Counted from the stretch's first letter, positions 8,715 through 17,289 are shown. The stretch is 64,000 nt of DNA from an uncultured Woeseiaceae bacterium (GCA_947258565.1 CAMYJB010000003.1:62001-126000); one strand, 5' to 3'. Translations and numbers: made by a program. The notes: generated from the letters alone by a model not told the origin.

Positions 8715-9263
8715 ATGGCGGGCGGAGCTCTAGATGCAATTGTGTTCATCGTCGACGCGCTGGCGCGACTGTATCTGCTGGTCCTGCTGTTGCGCCTGTT
8801 CCTGCCCCTGGTCCGTGCCGATTTTCACAACCCGCTCGCGCAGGCGATACTCAAGCTGACCTCGCCGCTGGTCGTACCTGTGCGGCGCATTCTGCCGCCT
8901 GTCGGGCGTGTCGATACAGCCACCGTAGTCGTCGCTTTCGGCGTGCAGTACCTCGCGGTGTTCATCATTGCTCTCGTCGAAGGCATACGACCGACGATCC
9001 TGTCGCTGCTGATCGGGTCCGCGGTCAGCCTGGTGCTCCTGACCTTCAATCTGTTCTTCTGGCTGATCATCATCCGCATCATCATCAGCTGGCTCAGTTC
9101 GGGCGGGTACAACCCGGCGGTTGCGATGGTCTACGCGCTCACGGAGCCATTATTGCGCCCGTTCCGGCGCATCATTCCGCCGCTCGGCGGGTTCGATATT
9201 TCGCCGATCTTCGCACTGATCACGCTTGGCGCCCTGGTCAGGCTTTTCATGGGACTCCTGTAG
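8715..9263 (+). CDS. yggT: YggT family membrane protein
   Basis: This 182-residue integral membrane protein consists of two similar halves. Each has hydrophobic helices and a motif of the form PFRRI-PP-GG (VPVRRILPPVGRVD in the first half, RPFRRIIPPLGGFD in the second), the signature of the YggT repeat. The biochemical function is not firmly established; links to cell shape, osmotic stress and FtsZ-associated processes have been proposed for relatives. It ends the yggS operon. The DUF167 gene that often follows yggT is not present here. Confidence 0.93.
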   Translation: MAGGALDAIVFIVDALARLYLLVLLLRLFLPLVRADFHNPLAQAILKLTSPLVVPVRRILPPVGRVDTATVVVAFGVQYLAVFIIALVEGIRPTILSLLIGSAVSLVLLTFNLFFWLIIIRIIISWLSSGGYNPAVAMVYALTEPLLRPFRRIIPPLGGFDISPIFALITLGALVRLFMGLL

Positions 9264-9450
9264 CGGGAGCGACGGTGCCGGCCGGGGAGTCCTGTGTGCG
9301 ATCGCGCCGTCGCGTGTATGCCTCGTTCGAAGCCAGACGCGGCGCAATACAGTGGTACGCATATCCGCCCCTGTCGTACTACCGCCGGCCATCTTTCACG
9401 ACCGTGCGGCAAATGGTTTATAGTCACGAAGTGATCGGGAGACGAATACC

Positions 9451-9924
9451 ATGCTGAACAGAAAGACTCTGATTGCCTTGTCACTATCCGGCTTCCTTGC
9501 GGCGTGTGGGGGTGGCGGTGAAGCTCCCGAGGTACCGACTGCCGAGCCCGCTGGCGAATCCATGAAGGATATCGGCGACTACGTCGTACACTTCAGCGCC
9601 CAGTCCACGGATGCGCTGACCCCCGAAGTCGCCCGCGCCTACAACATCGTACGCAGCAAGAATCGTGCAATGCTCACTGTTTCCGTCTTGCGTGAATCGG
9701 ATAACAGTTCTGTGCCAGCGAACGTTTCCGTAAAGACGGTCAACCTGACCGGTCAGCTGAAGAACGTCGCGATGCGCGAAATCGAAGAGCAGGATGCTGT
9801 TTACTACATCGGCGAGACACCCGTCGCCAATCGTGAAACGCTCATTTTCGACATCACGGTAACGCCGGAAGGCTCTTCCAGTCCGTCCCAAGTGCGTTTT
9901 AAACGCGAGTTCTATACCGACTAG
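9451..9924 (+). CDS. DUF4426-like lipoprotein
   Basis: This 157-residue protein has a lipoprotein signal (about residues 1-19, LAAC lipobox) and GGGAG upstream of ATG 9451. The mature part reads DYVVHFSAQSTDALTPEVARAYNIVRSKNR, then VSV, which resembles my memory of DUF4426, and it sits near yggT as in the Pseudomonas PA0388-PA0392 region. That family assignment is recall plus synteny and was not tested by a search. In Pseudomonas metX-metW lie between yggT and this gene; they are missing here. A DUF4426 protein is expected to be exported and of unknown function. Confidence 0.72.
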   Translation: MLNRKTLIALSLSGFLAACGGGGEAPEVPTAEPAGESMKDIGDYVVHFSAQSTDALTPEVARAYNIVRSKNRAMLTVSVLRESDNSSVPANVSVKTVNLTGQLKNVAMREIEEQDAVYYIGETPVANRETLIFDITVTPEGSSSPSQVRFKREFYTD

Positions 9925-9983
9925 TCATCGCCCCTGTCGTCGCGTTCGCGGCGTTTTTCCCGGCAGAAATACGCCCGGGGCGG

Positions 9984-10012
9984 TTGTTTCCTCTACGTGA
10001 TTCAGCTATGGT
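9984..10012 (+). promoter_or_regulatory. Candidate sigma-70 promoter for the HU-like gene
   Basis: TTGTTT at 9984-9989 is separated by 17 bases from TATGGT at 10007-10012, a reasonable vegetative promoter, with transcription expected near 10019. It is the only well-spaced pair I see in the gap before the gene at 10070. A start here places a terminator-like hairpin (10029-10048) inside the leader. Confidence 0.45.
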
Positions 10013-10028
10013 CGCGCTGCTTTTACTG

Positions 10029-10048
10029 CGGGCGCCGCCCGTTTTTTT
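10029..10048 (+). terminator. Terminator-like GC hairpin with T7 tract
   Basis: A self-complementary CGGGCGCCGCCCG stretch at 10029-10041 is followed by seven T residues. It could end the transcript of the lipoprotein gene that stops at 9924. It also lies only 21 bases before the ATG of the next gene, downstream of the only good promoter in the gap, so it may act as an attenuator or a leader structure. Confidence 0.6.
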
Positions 10049-10069
10049 GTTTCAGGGAGTTAGTTTTTC

Positions 10070-10390
10070 ATGGCAGCAAATACGAAGAAGCCACCAACCA
10101 AATCAGAAATCTACGCGAAGATCGTCGAAGACACGGGTTTGACCCGCAAGGACGTCGCGGCGGTGTTCGATTCGCTCAACGCACAGATCAAGAGGAACCT
10201 TGGCGGTCGTGGCGGCCCCGGGTTGTTCACCGTGCCGGGCCTGCTGAAAATGCGCGTCGTAAAGAAGCCCGCGAGGAAAGCGCGCAAAGGCGTCAATCCT
10301 TTCACGGGTGAGGAAATGATGTTCAAAGCCAAGCCTGCCACCAAGGTCGTCAAGGTAACGGCGCTCAAGGGCCTCAAAGACATGGTCTGA
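10070..10390 (+). CDS. HU-family DNA-binding protein (basic, divergent)
   Basis: This 106-residue lysine-rich protein has an N-terminal segment (TKSEIYAKIVEDTGLTRKDVAAVFDSLNAQIKRNL) that fits the helix-turn-helix dimerisation part of HU/IHF. Its C-terminal half contains RKGVNPFTGEEMMFKAKPA, close to the NP-TGE-IKI-A arm motif of HU proteins, followed by a KVVKVTALKGLKD tail. An insertion (GGRGGPGLFTVPGLLK) precedes the arm. It probably bends or coats DNA. It is monocistronic, with AGGGAG about 11 bases before the ATG and a strong terminator 25 bases after the stop. Confidence 0.85.
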   Translation: MAANTKKPPTKSEIYAKIVEDTGLTRKDVAAVFDSLNAQIKRNLGGRGGPGLFTVPGLLKMRVVKKPARKARKGVNPFTGEEMMFKAKPATKVVKVTALKGLKDMV

Positions 10391-10414
10391 GCGTTTGCGA
10401 ACGCTTTGGTTACG

Positions 10415-10441
10415 AAAAAGCCGGGCGCGCCCCGGCTTTTT
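10415..10441 (+). terminator. Intrinsic terminator after the HU-like gene
   Basis: AAAAAGCCGGG, a short CGCG loop and CCCGGCTTTTT form a perfect GC-rich stem flanked by A and T tracts. This is a bidirectional-looking Rho-independent terminator 25 bases past the stop codon at 10390. It would also serve the convergent hydrolase gene that ends at 10492. Confidence 0.9.
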
Positions 10442-10491
10442 CTTGGCCGCACAATTCGGGGACAGTGACCCCTAAACGGCCGTGCGCGCTC

Positions 10492-11130
10492 CTACAGATT
10501 CGACTCAACGAACGCCATCACGGCCTCGCGCAACTCCACGAGCCGGCCGTGAAAGAAATGCTCCGCGCCCGTCATGACGAGCAATTCCGGTCCGGGTTCG
10601 AGGCCGTTTACCCATTCGATCGTTTCGTCAACATCGACGAGCTCGTCCTCGTCGCCCTGGATCACAATGAACGGGCAGCGGGGAGGCACGTCGAGGTCGC
10701 GCGCAAATCGGTATATGGCCGGCGCCACGGCGACTAGCCCGTCCACCCGCGCGGGGTCCGCTGCCCGGACTGCGATCGCTGCGCCGAATGAAAACCCGGC
10801 GATCCATAGCGGACCACCGGGCCCGTTTGAACGCAGCCAGTCGACCGCGGCGAGCGCGTCGTCGAGCTCTCCCCTGCCTTCGTCGTATGTCCCCTCACTG
10901 CCCTCGGTGCCACGGAAGTTGAAGCGCAGCGCACTGAATCCGAGCCGTACGAATGAGCGCGCCAGGGTATGCGCGACCTTGTTGTGCATGGTTCCGCCGT
11001 GCTGCGGATGGGGATGGCAGACGACGGCACAGCCTTTCGCGGAGCCGTCTCGCGGCTCGTCGAGTATCGTCTCGAGGCGACCTGCCGGACCTTCGATATA
11101 CATTCTTTCGCTGACAGGTGCTGTCGACAT
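10492..11130 (-). CDS. Alpha/beta hydrolase (COG2945-like)
   Basis: This 212-residue protein has the alpha/beta-hydrolase layout. CHPHPQHGGTMHNKV lies near residue 40, FNFRGTEGSEG follows, and the nucleophile elbow GFSFGA (Ser) is near 115. An acidic QGDEDELVD and a late histidine in TGAEHFFHGRL complete a plausible Ser-Asp-His triad. HPHP-GG-M-NKV with RGVG/RGTEGS is typical of a small bacterial hydrolase group of unknown substrate. No signal peptide is seen, so it is probably cytoplasmic. It is divergent from the aminotransferase gene. Confidence 0.85.
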   Translation of the reverse strand: MSTAPVSERMYIEGPAGRLETILDEPRDGSAKGCAVVCHPHPQHGGTMHNKVAHTLARSFVRLGFSALRFNFRGTEGSEGTYDEGRGELDDALAAVDWLRSNGPGGPLWIAGFSFGAAIAVRAADPARVDGLVAVAPAIYRFARDLDVPPRCPFIVIQGDEDELVDVDETIEWVNGLEPGPELLVMTGAEHFFHGRLVELREAVMAFVESNL

Positions 11131-11314
11131 AAGGTCCGCCCGATGCTCCGCTAGTCCGCAAAGGTAACGCCTGTTTGCCGCCTGGCAAGCCGCGCTGCGA
11201 CTGCGGGCGCGTCTTGTTGCTGGCTTGCGAAGCCGTTATTACTGTAAAATTATGGGCTTATGGGACATCTTCGCGACCCGCAGCGTATTCCATGCGGCGC
11301 CGACAGGACCAGCA

Positions 11315-12532
11315 ATGAACAAGTACATTGACCTCGAGTCGCGCTATTGCGCGCACAACTACCACCCCCTCCCGGTTGTATTGACCCATGGCGAGGGGGT
11401 TTACGTATGGGACGAATCCGGCAAGAAGTATCTCGACATGATGAGCGCTTACTCGGCCGTGAGTCACGGCCATGCCAATCCGCGTCTCGTTCAGCTGGTA
11501 CGCGAACAGGTCGGGACGCTCAACATCGTGTCCCGCGCCTTCTACACCGACAAGCTCGGCCCGTTCCTCGCCCGTGCCTGCGAATTAACCGGCCAGGACA
11601 TGGCACTGCCGATGAACACCGGCGCGGAAGCCGTGGAGACCGCGATCAAGGCCGCCCGGAAGTGGGCCTATACGGTCAAGGGTGTCGCTGGCGATCACGC
11701 GGAGATCATCGCCTGCAGCGGCAACTTCCACGGACGCACGACGACCATCATTGCGATGTCCGACGAGCCCCAGTACAAAGCCGGTTTCGGGCCGTTTCCG
11801 GCCGGTTTTCATGTTGTCGAGTACGGCAGCATCGATGCGCTCGAAGCGGCGATTAACGAGAACACCGCGGCGTTTCTCGTCGAACCTATCCAGGGCGAGG
11901 GCGGCATCGTGGTGCCGCCGGAAGGCTATTTGCGGGCGGCAGCCGAGCTGTGCCGTGAGCACAACGTTCTGCTTATTGCCGACGAGATCCAGACCGGCCT
12001 GGGTCGGACCGGCAGGATGCTCGCCTGCGAGCACGAGGGTGTAAGACCCGATGGACTGATTCTGGGCAAGGCCCTCGGGGGCGGCATATTTCCAGTATCG
12101 ATGTTGCTGGCGCGGCAGGACGTGATGGACGTTTTCACGCCCGGTGATCACGGCAGCACTTTCGGCGGCAACCCGTTGGGTGCGGCCATCGGCCTGGAGG
12201 CCCTGAACATACTGGTCGAGGACGAACTGCCACAGCGCAGCGCAGAACTGGGCGATTACCTGATCGCGGGGCTCCACAAGATCGCCAGTCCGCTGATCCG
12301 GGACATCCGCGGCCGGGGATTATTCGTCGGCCTGGAAATCGACCCGTCGCTCGGCACCGCCAGGGCGGTATGCGAAACACTGATGCACCGTGGCCTGTTG
12401 AGCAAGGAAACCCATGAGACGGTGGTCAGGCTCGCGCCGCCGCTGGTGATCGGGAAGCAGGAGATCGACTGGGCCCTGCAACAAATTCGCGAAGTGCTCG
12501 CAGAAATGGACCGCGTGCGACTGGCTTCCTGA
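11315..12532 (+). CDS. rocD: Ornithine aminotransferase
   Basis: This is a class III PLP aminotransferase of 405 residues. ATG 11315 with AGGA upstream gives the normal N terminus (YIDLESRYCAHNYHPLPVVLTHGEGVYVWD); an in-frame TTG at 11225 would add 30 residues unlike the family. Seen motifs are MNTGAEAVETAIKAAR, the cofactor aspartate region IADEIQTGLGRTG and the PLP lysine in ILGKALGGG. The N-terminal NYHPLPVV and the SKETHETVVRLAPPL tail are typical of ornithine delta-aminotransferase, which converts ornithine to glutamate semialdehyde and so connects with ProC in the same window. N-acetylornithine aminotransferase is less likely. Confidence 0.92.
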   Translation: MNKYIDLESRYCAHNYHPLPVVLTHGEGVYVWDESGKKYLDMMSAYSAVSHGHANPRLVQLVREQVGTLNIVSRAFYTDKLGPFLARACELTGQDMALPMNTGAEAVETAIKAARKWAYTVKGVAGDHAEIIACSGNFHGRTTTIIAMSDEPQYKAGFGPFPAGFHVVEYGSIDALEAAINENTAAFLVEPIQGEGGIVVPPEGYLRAAAELCREHNVLLIADEIQTGLGRTGRMLACEHEGVRPDGLILGKALGGGIFPVSMLLARQDVMDVFTPGDHGSTFGGNPLGAAIGLEALNILVEDELPQRSAELGDYLIAGLHKIASPLIRDIRGRGLFVGLEIDPSLGTARAVCETLMHRGLLSKETHETVVRLAPPLVIGKQEIDWALQQIREVLAEMDRVRLAS

Positions 12533-12555
12533 GGAATCACTACACGGACACAGCC

Positions 12556-13779
12556 ATGCCCGACATCACAACCGCATTCATCGCATTCATTGCAGGATCC
12601 GTTGTGGTCGGGGCGGTGATCGGCTGGATCACCCGGGGCAACCGTTGCGCCCAGGAGAAGATCGCCGTCAATGAAGGCTGGCAGCGACAGCTCGAAGCGC
12701 AACGCACCGAACACGAGCGGCTTCTCCAGCAGAACAAGACCCTCATGGAACAGATAAGCCAGCTGCAGGCTTCGGCCAAGGACGCCACCAATCGGGCTCG
12801 CGAACTATCTGCCGCGCTCAAGGAAGCATTCGAGCGTCGCGACCAGCTGCAGCGCGAACTGAAAGAAATCCGCTCCAGCCTCGAACAAGCGTTGCGGCAG
12901 CGCGAGCAATTGCAGTCGGAAGTGAAGTCGAACGAGGAGCGCGGTGATACGACCCGGGCTGCGCTGCAGGAGAAGGACGAAAAGATCTTCAACCTCAGCC
13001 GGGAACTCGAGAACTGGCAGAATCGCCTTCCCCCGCTGATCGAGCGCTTCAGGGAACGCGATAGTGCGGCGAAGCAGCTCGAAGAAGACCTCGCCTCGGC
13101 AAGAGCCCGCGTCGACGAACTCGAACGCGCCGCCGATGCGGAAGAAACGCGCATCGAGCCAGTAGACCAGGATGCACTCGGCGATGAACTGGATGCTTCC
13201 AACGACCCTAGCAGCGTCACGCATACCGGCATCGAAAAGACGATCGGCGAAGCCGGGGCTGCCGCGGAATTTGCCGAAACGCAGGCAGAGGCCCGGGAAT
13301 CAGGCGACGAGGGCGAGATCATTGCCGACGAGGATTTGGAGGATGCGCCGGCGGACAAGTGGGACGACGAGCCGGCGGACAAGTGGGACGACGAGCCGGC
13401 GGACGAACCGCGCGACGAACCGTTTGATGAGGCGGACGACGAACCGCGCGACGAACCGCGCGACGAACCGTTTGATGAGGCAGACGGCGAAGCGGATGAT
13501 GAGCCGGAGGTGATGGCTACGACCGCCGAGGTCACGGAACTGCATGATCGTGAACCCGGCGGCCTCCGCGACAACCTGCGTCTGATCAAGGGAATCGGTC
13601 CCGCGATCGAAAAAACACTCAACGAGCTCGGCATCTTTCGCTATCACCAGATTGCGGAGATGACCGAATACGATATCGACCGGGTCGCGCAACGCCTGAA
13701 GGGCTTCCGCACACGGATCTACCGGGAAGACTGGATCGGTCAGGCCCGCGAACTGCAGCTCAAGAAGTCCGGGACCTGA
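12556..13779 (+). CDS. Membrane-anchored coiled-coil protein with acidic repeats and a helix-hairpin-helix end
   Basis: This 407-residue protein has four visible parts. Residues about 6-25 are a single membrane helix. Residues 35-215 are a long coiled coil rich in E, Q, R and L. Residues 260-325 are a very acidic low-complexity tract made of repeated DEPADKWD and DEPRDEPFDEAD units. The C-terminal 70 residues contain LIKGIGPAIEKTLNELGIFRYHQIAEM, a helix-hairpin-helix motif of the kind found at the ends of some ribosomal L21-like and NADH-dehydrogenase-associated proteins. I do not recognise the whole protein. It may tether a nucleic acid or protein partner to the membrane. Confidence 0.85.
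   Translation: MPDITTAFIAFIAGSVVVGAVIGWITRGNRCAQEKIAVNEGWQRQLEAQRTEHERLLQQNKTLMEQISQLQASAKDATNRARELSAALKEAFERRDQLQRELKEIRSSLEQALRQREQLQSEVKSNEERGDTTRAALQEKDEKIFNLSRELENWQNRLPPLIERFRERDSAAKQLEEDLASARARVDELERAADAEETRIEPVDQDALGDELDASNDPSSVTHTGIEKTIGEAGAAAEFAETQAEARESGDEGEIIADEDLEDAPADKWDDEPADKWDDEPADEPRDEPFDEADDEPRDEPRDEPFDEADGEADDEPEVMATTAEVTELHDREPGGLRDNLRLIKGIGPAIEKTLNELGIFRYHQIAEMTEYDIDRVAQRLKGFRTRIYREDWIGQARELQLKKSGT
13357..13490 (+). repeat. In-frame tandem repeats encoding acidic Pro/Asp/Glu tract
   Basis: A 24-base unit (gcggacaagtgggacgacga followed by gccg) occurs twice in tandem from 13357. It is followed by two copies of a segment reading gaaccgcgcgacgaaccgtt and then tgatgaggc. All are multiples of three and keep the frame, so the tract can expand or shrink without breaking the protein. 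It lies wholly inside the coiled-coil protein gene. Confidence 0.85.
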
Positions 13780-13785
13780 TAGCCG

Positions 13786-14295
13786 CTATTCGTCGTTCGG
13801 ACCCCGCAAGCCCAGCAATTCCACTTCGAAGAGTAGCGTTGCGCCGGGCGGGATCGCCGAACCCGCGCCGCGACTGCCGTAGCCGAGTTCGGGCGCAATC
13901 GTCAGCTCGCGCTTCTCCCCGATGAGCATACCGACGACGCCTTCATCCCAGCCCCTGATGACCCGGCCTGCGCCGAGCGGGAACTGGAACTGTTGACCGC
14001 GATCGACCGAGCTGTCGAATTTCTTGCCACGGCCGTCGGCGGCGTTCTCGTCGTAGAGCCATCCGGTGTAGTGCACGGACGCCAGGTCGCCGGCGACTGC
14101 TGCCCGGCCGTAGCCGTTCTTGAGCCTTCTCATCGTCAGTCCGGGCACGATCTCGGTTTCCTCGGTGGCGTTCGGCGCAGCCGCTGCCTCGGCCGCAGCA
14201 TTGGTGTCGCCAGACTCGCCGGACGCCCCGTCAGGCGTGCAGCCCCATGCCGTTACCGCTGCCAGGAGCGCGAAGAGAGATATGCGTGATGTCAT
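13786..14295 (-). CDS. FKBP-type peptidyl-prolyl isomerase, lipoprotein
   Basis: ATG 14295 overlaps the msrB stop by 4 bases (ATGA) and gives a 169-residue protein with a lipoprotein signal ending AWGC around residue 18. A longer reading frame to 14445 lies inside msrB and is not used. After an Ala/Glu-rich linker, the FKBP domain shows [56 protein letters not shown] and [14 protein letters not shown], with most rotamase-site aromatic residues retained. It should act as a folding catalyst in the periplasm. Coupling to msrB suggests a shared role in protein repair or quality control. Confidence 0.93.
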   Translation of the reverse strand: MTSRISLFALLAAVTAWGCTPDGASGESGDTNAAAEAAAAPNATEETEIVPGLTMRRLKNGYGRAAVAGDLASVHYTGWLYDENAADGRGKKFDSSVDRGQQFQFPLGAGRVIRGWDEGVVGMLIGEKRELTIAPELGYGSRGAGSAIPPGATLLFEVELLGLRGPNDE

Positions 14296-14729
14296 TTTGA
14301 GTCGCCTTTGTCGTGGGAATTGTCGGGAGAACCGGACGAGCCGGCCGCGAAATCCAGCGATGCCGAATTGATGCAGTAGCGCAGTCCCGTCGGATCGGGG
14401 CCGTCTTCGAACACGTGCCCGAGATGCGCGCCGCAGCGGCCGCACAAAACCTCCTGCCGCACCATGCCGTGGCTCGTGTCGACGTTGGTTCTGACCGCGT
14501 CACCGGCCAGCGGTAACCAGAAGCTCGGCCAGCCCGAACCGGAATCGTACTTTTGCGCAGAACTGAAGAGCTCTGCATCACAGCACACGCAACGGTACGT
14601 TCCGTCAGCCTTGTGGTCCACGTAGGCGCCCGTGAAGGCGCGCTCGGTTCCTTTTTGCTGCGTCACCCGGTATTGCTCGTCGTTAAGCCTGGCGCGCAGT
14701 TCTTCGTCGCTGGGGAGTTCGCTGGTCAT
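14292..14729 (-). CDS. msrB: Peptide-methionine (R)-S-oxide reductase
   Basis: This 145-residue protein shows all MsrB hallmarks. There are two zinc-binding pairs (CVCC and CGRC), the substrate region [35 protein letters not shown] and the catalytic Cys in RYCIN. It reduces methionine-R-sulfoxide in proteins. The C-terminal tail is Ser/Gly/Asp-rich and ends at the overlap with the FKBP gene. No signal peptide is seen, so MsrB is cytoplasmic whereas its coupled partner is exported. htpG lies 12 bases further upstream on the same strand. Confidence 0.96.
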   Translation of the reverse strand: MTSELPSDEELRARLNDEQYRVTQQKGTERAFTGAYVDHKADGTYRCVCCDAELFSSAQKYDSGSGWPSFWLPLAGDAVRTNVDTSHGMVRQEVLCGRCGAHLGHVFEDGPDPTGLRYCINSASLDFAAGSSGSPDNSHDKGDSK

Positions 14730-14740
14730 CCGGGACCCTT

Positions 14741-16627
14741 TTACTTGGCGCCCGCCGCGGAATCAAGCTCGAGCAGCAGCCGGTTCATACGCGCGACGTA
14801 TTCAGCAGGATTTTCGATTTGACTGCCTTCGGCAAGCAACGCATGGTCGAGCAGGACGTTGGATAAAGCGCTGAATCGATCGTCGTCGGATTCCGCAGAC
14901 AGGCGCTCGAGTAACGGATGCTCGACATTGACCTCGAGCACCGGCCTGGTCTCCGGCAAACTCTGGCCGCTTGCTTCCAGCATGCGTTTCAGGCTCGGGT
15001 TCAGATCCCCTTCGCCGGCCACGACGCAAGCCGGCGAGTCGACGAGGCGGCGGCTTACGTTGACGGCTTCGACACGATCCTTGAGAACCCGCTTGATCTT
15101 CTTGAGCAGAGGCTTGTGCTGTTCGTTGGCAACGTCCTGCGTAATGGCACCGTCACCGTCCGGAAGGCTCAGTTCCTCTCGGGCCACGTCCGTAAGTTGC
15201 TTGCCGTCATGCTCGCGCAGGGCGTCGACGAGCCACGGATCGATACGGTCTGTCAGCAACAGAACCTCGATATCTGCCTTGCGCAGTTGTTCGAGGTGCG
15301 GGCTTGCAACTGCGGTGGAGTGATTATCGGCCAACAGGTAGTAGATCCGGTCCTGGCCATCCCGCATTCTCGACACGTAGTCATCGAGCGAACGGTCCTG
15401 GTCGGCCCCTTTTCCGTGCGTGGATGCGAAGCGCAGCAGCCGCAACAATTTATCCTTGTTGCCCGGGTCTTCGATCAAACCCTCCTTCATCACGGTACCG
15501 AACTGCTGCCAGAAGTTGCGGTAGTCGTCTCCCTCGTCGGCAGCCATTTTCGCCAGCATGTCGAGCACGCGCCGCGTCAGCGCCCCGCGCATTGCCTGCA
15601 GGTCGGGATTCTGTTGCAACAGTTCGCGCGATACGTTGAGCGGCAGGTCGGACGAATCGACAACGCCCTTGACGAAACGCAGGTAGAGCGGCAGGAACTG
15701 CTCGGCGTCGTCCATGATAAAGACGCGCTGCACATAGAGCTTCAGTCCTCGCGGCGCTTCGCGATTCCAGAGATCGAAGGGCGCGTTCGCAGGTATGTAG
15801 AGCAGGCTGGTGTATTCCCGCTTTCCCTCGACCCGGTTGTGGCTCCAGCGCATGGGATCCGCGAAGTCGTGCGACAGGTGCTTGTAGAACTCCCGATATT
15901 CCTCCTCGGAGATTTCCGCCCTCGGGCGAGTCCACAATGCCGTCGCCGAGTTGACGACTTTTTCTTCTTCTCCCTCGCCGGTTCCACCGAGCGTTACGGG
16001 AAACGCGATGTGGTCCGAGTACTTGTGGATCAGGTTTTCGAGTCGTGCCGGCTCGGCAAACTCCTCCTCGCCGTCCTTCAGGTGCAGAGTGACACGCGTA
16101 CCCCGGCTGCCGATCTCCGCGGCCTCGACCGTGAACTCGCCCTGCCCGTCGGACTCCCAGCGTACACCCTCGCCTGAATCCAGTCCCGCGCGCTGCGTCT
16201 CCACCACGACACGATCCGCAACAATAAACGTTGAGTAGAAGCCGACGCCGAACTGACCGATTAGCCGGGCGTCTTCCTTTTCGTCGCCGGTCATGCGGCT
16301 CAGGAATTCCGCGGTGCCGGAACGCGCAATGGTACCCAGATTCCCGACCAGTTCGTCGCGCGACATGCCTATGCCGTTATCGGACACGCTGATGGTGCGA
16401 GCATCCCTGTCGTATGCCACGCGGATTCCCAGCTCGGTATCGTCCCCGAGCAGTTGCGGCGCGCCCAGCGCCTCGAATCGCAGCTTGTCGGCCGCGTCCG
16501 ACGCGTTCGAGATCAATTCCCGAAGGAATATCTCCTTGTTGCTGTACAGGGAATGGATCATCAGCTTCAAAAGCTGACGTACCTCTGCCTGGAAACCGAG
16601 CGTTTCCCGGGTGTCGTTGCTGCTCAA
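14741..16627 (-). CDS. htpG: Chaperone HtpG (Hsp90)
   Basis: This 628-residue Hsp90 has an N-terminal GHKL ATPase domain. It contains [26 protein letters not shown] and [13 protein letters not shown], a middle domain with [17 protein letters not shown], and the C-terminal dimerisation part ending near LDSAAGAK. The start is TTG at 16627, supported by GGGGAGG about 6 bases upstream on the minus strand. Hsp90 remodels client proteins under heat or oxidative stress. With msrB and the FKBP downstream it forms a plausible protein-quality-control operon. Confidence 0.97.
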   Translation of the reverse strand: MSSNDTRETLGFQAEVRQLLKLMIHSLYSNKEIFLRELISNASDAADKLRFEALGAPQLLGDDTELGIRVAYDRDARTISVSDNGIGMSRDELVGNLGTIARSGTAEFLSRMTGDEKEDARLIGQFGVGFYSTFIVADRVVVETQRAGLDSGEGVRWESDGQGEFTVEAAEIGSRGTRVTLHLKDGEEEFAEPARLENLIHKYSDHIAFPVTLGGTGEGEEEKVVNSATALWTRPRAEISEEEYREFYKHLSHDFADPMRWSHNRVEGKREYTSLLYIPANAPFDLWNREAPRGLKLYVQRVFIMDDAEQFLPLYLRFVKGVVDSSDLPLNVSRELLQQNPDLQAMRGALTRRVLDMLAKMAADEGDDYRNFWQQFGTVMKEGLIEDPGNKDKLLRLLRFASTHGKGADQDRSLDDYVSRMRDGQDRIYYLLADNHSTAVASPHLEQLRKADIEVLLLTDRIDPWLVDALREHDGKQLTDVAREELSLPDGDGAITQDVANEQHKPLLKKIKRVLKDRVEAVNVSRRLVDSPACVVAGEGDLNPSLKRMLEASGQSLPETRPVLEVNVEHPLLERLSAESDDDRFSALSNVLLDHALLAEGSQIENPAEYVARMNRLLLELDSAAGAK

Positions 16628-16731
16628 TCTTGCCTCCCCAATGTAATACCTTGCAGGCCGCCGGGCGGCGATCCCGAGGCTCAGACGATTGGGGTGTACA
16701 GCCTCATTTCAAGGCTGCGTTTGCGTTTCGT

Positions 16732-17016
16732 TCAGGCTGCCGCGGTGCGGCCGCGGGACGCGAATCCGGGCTGCGTGACGGCCCGGTAGAGCAGGAATAC
16801 GAACCACAGTATGGCCACGGCCAGGCCGAGCGGCGGTTCTCTCAGTGCGGCGAACACCCCGCCTGCGCCTGCAAGCACAAGCACGAGCAGTCTCGCGAGA
16901 TTCCAGGCGAAGCGGCGCACGCGCTCGACAAGAAGACGCGCGGCACCGTACAGGTCGTCGAGGTCGTCAAGCCATTGCAGAATACGTTCCAATGAAATAT
17001 CCCTGCCTGGCGTCAC
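16732..17016 (-). CDS. Small membrane protein with two transmembrane segments
   Basis: The 94-residue protein starts at GTG 17016, which overlaps the stop of the preceding small gene (GTGA). A longer frame from 17229 would run through that gene and has no merit. The first 45 residues are amphipathic and charged (ISLERILQWLDDLDDLYGAARLLVERVRRFAWNL). They are followed by two hydrophobic helices (about residues 46-58 and 64-78) and a basic tail. I do not recognise the family. Translational coupling implies it works with the 63-residue protein before it. Confidence 0.75.
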   Translation of the reverse strand: MTPGRDISLERILQWLDDLDDLYGAARLLVERVRRFAWNLARLLVLVLAGAGGVFAALREPPLGLAVAILWFVFLLYRAVTQPGFASRGRTAAA

Positions 17017-17204
17017 CGCACGATGCTCAGAAGCGGTCTGCCGCCGGAACTTTCCTCGGCCCCGAGATCGGCCTCGACGATCGCCGCCTGGTTGGTTTCT
17101 TTCGCGTGGGCGATCGCCCTGTGGAACATTTCCCAGCGTTGCCGCGACGATTCGTTCTTGAGGAGAACGAGCGGCACTTCGTTTTCTTTGTGCTTCCTTG
17201 ACAT
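17013..17204 (-). CDS. Small soluble protein of unknown function (63 aa)
   Basis: ATG 17204 gives a compact 63-residue protein that begins MSRKHKENEVPLVLLKNESS and ends LLSIVR. Reading-frame extension to 17444 would cross the promoter region and is not credible. It is charged and has no membrane segment. It is the first gene of a two-gene unit with the membrane protein that follows by a 4-base overlap. A CRP-type site and a -10 box lie upstream at the right spacing, so it is probably controlled by a global regulator. The function is unknown. Confidence 0.7.
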   Translation of the reverse strand: MSRKHKENEVPLVLLKNESSRQRWEMFHRAIAHAKETNQAAIVEADLGAEESSGGRPLLSIVR

Positions 17205-17246
17205 ACTGTCTTCGCAAATCCATTGGCAACGAACAGTGTTGAGATG

Positions 17247-17289
17247 ACTATAGGGGCGCGATCGGCATGCCTCCGTGAGGCAGATCACA
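17247..17289 (-). promoter_or_regulatory. Candidate class II CRP/Vfr-type promoter
   Basis: On the minus strand TGTGATCTGCCTCACG (17289 down to 17274) matches the CRP consensus TGTGA-N6-TCACA with one mismatch and is preceded by an A tract. A TATAGT -10 box lies at 17252-17247. This predicts transcription from about 17240, which puts the centre of the CRP-like site at -41.5, the exact class II position. The first gene starts at 17204, leaving a leader of about 36 bases. Confidence 0.55.

Noticed and set aside
13357-13490. Repeats considered as a CRISPR-like or VNTR array
   Set aside because: There are no unique spacers and the units stay in one reading frame inside a gene, so they are protein-coding tandem repeats.
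14918-16177. 419-codon plus-strand frame opposite htpG
   Set aside because: The minus-strand HtpG motifs are complete across this span, and the opposite frame has no recognised motif or ribosome-binding site.
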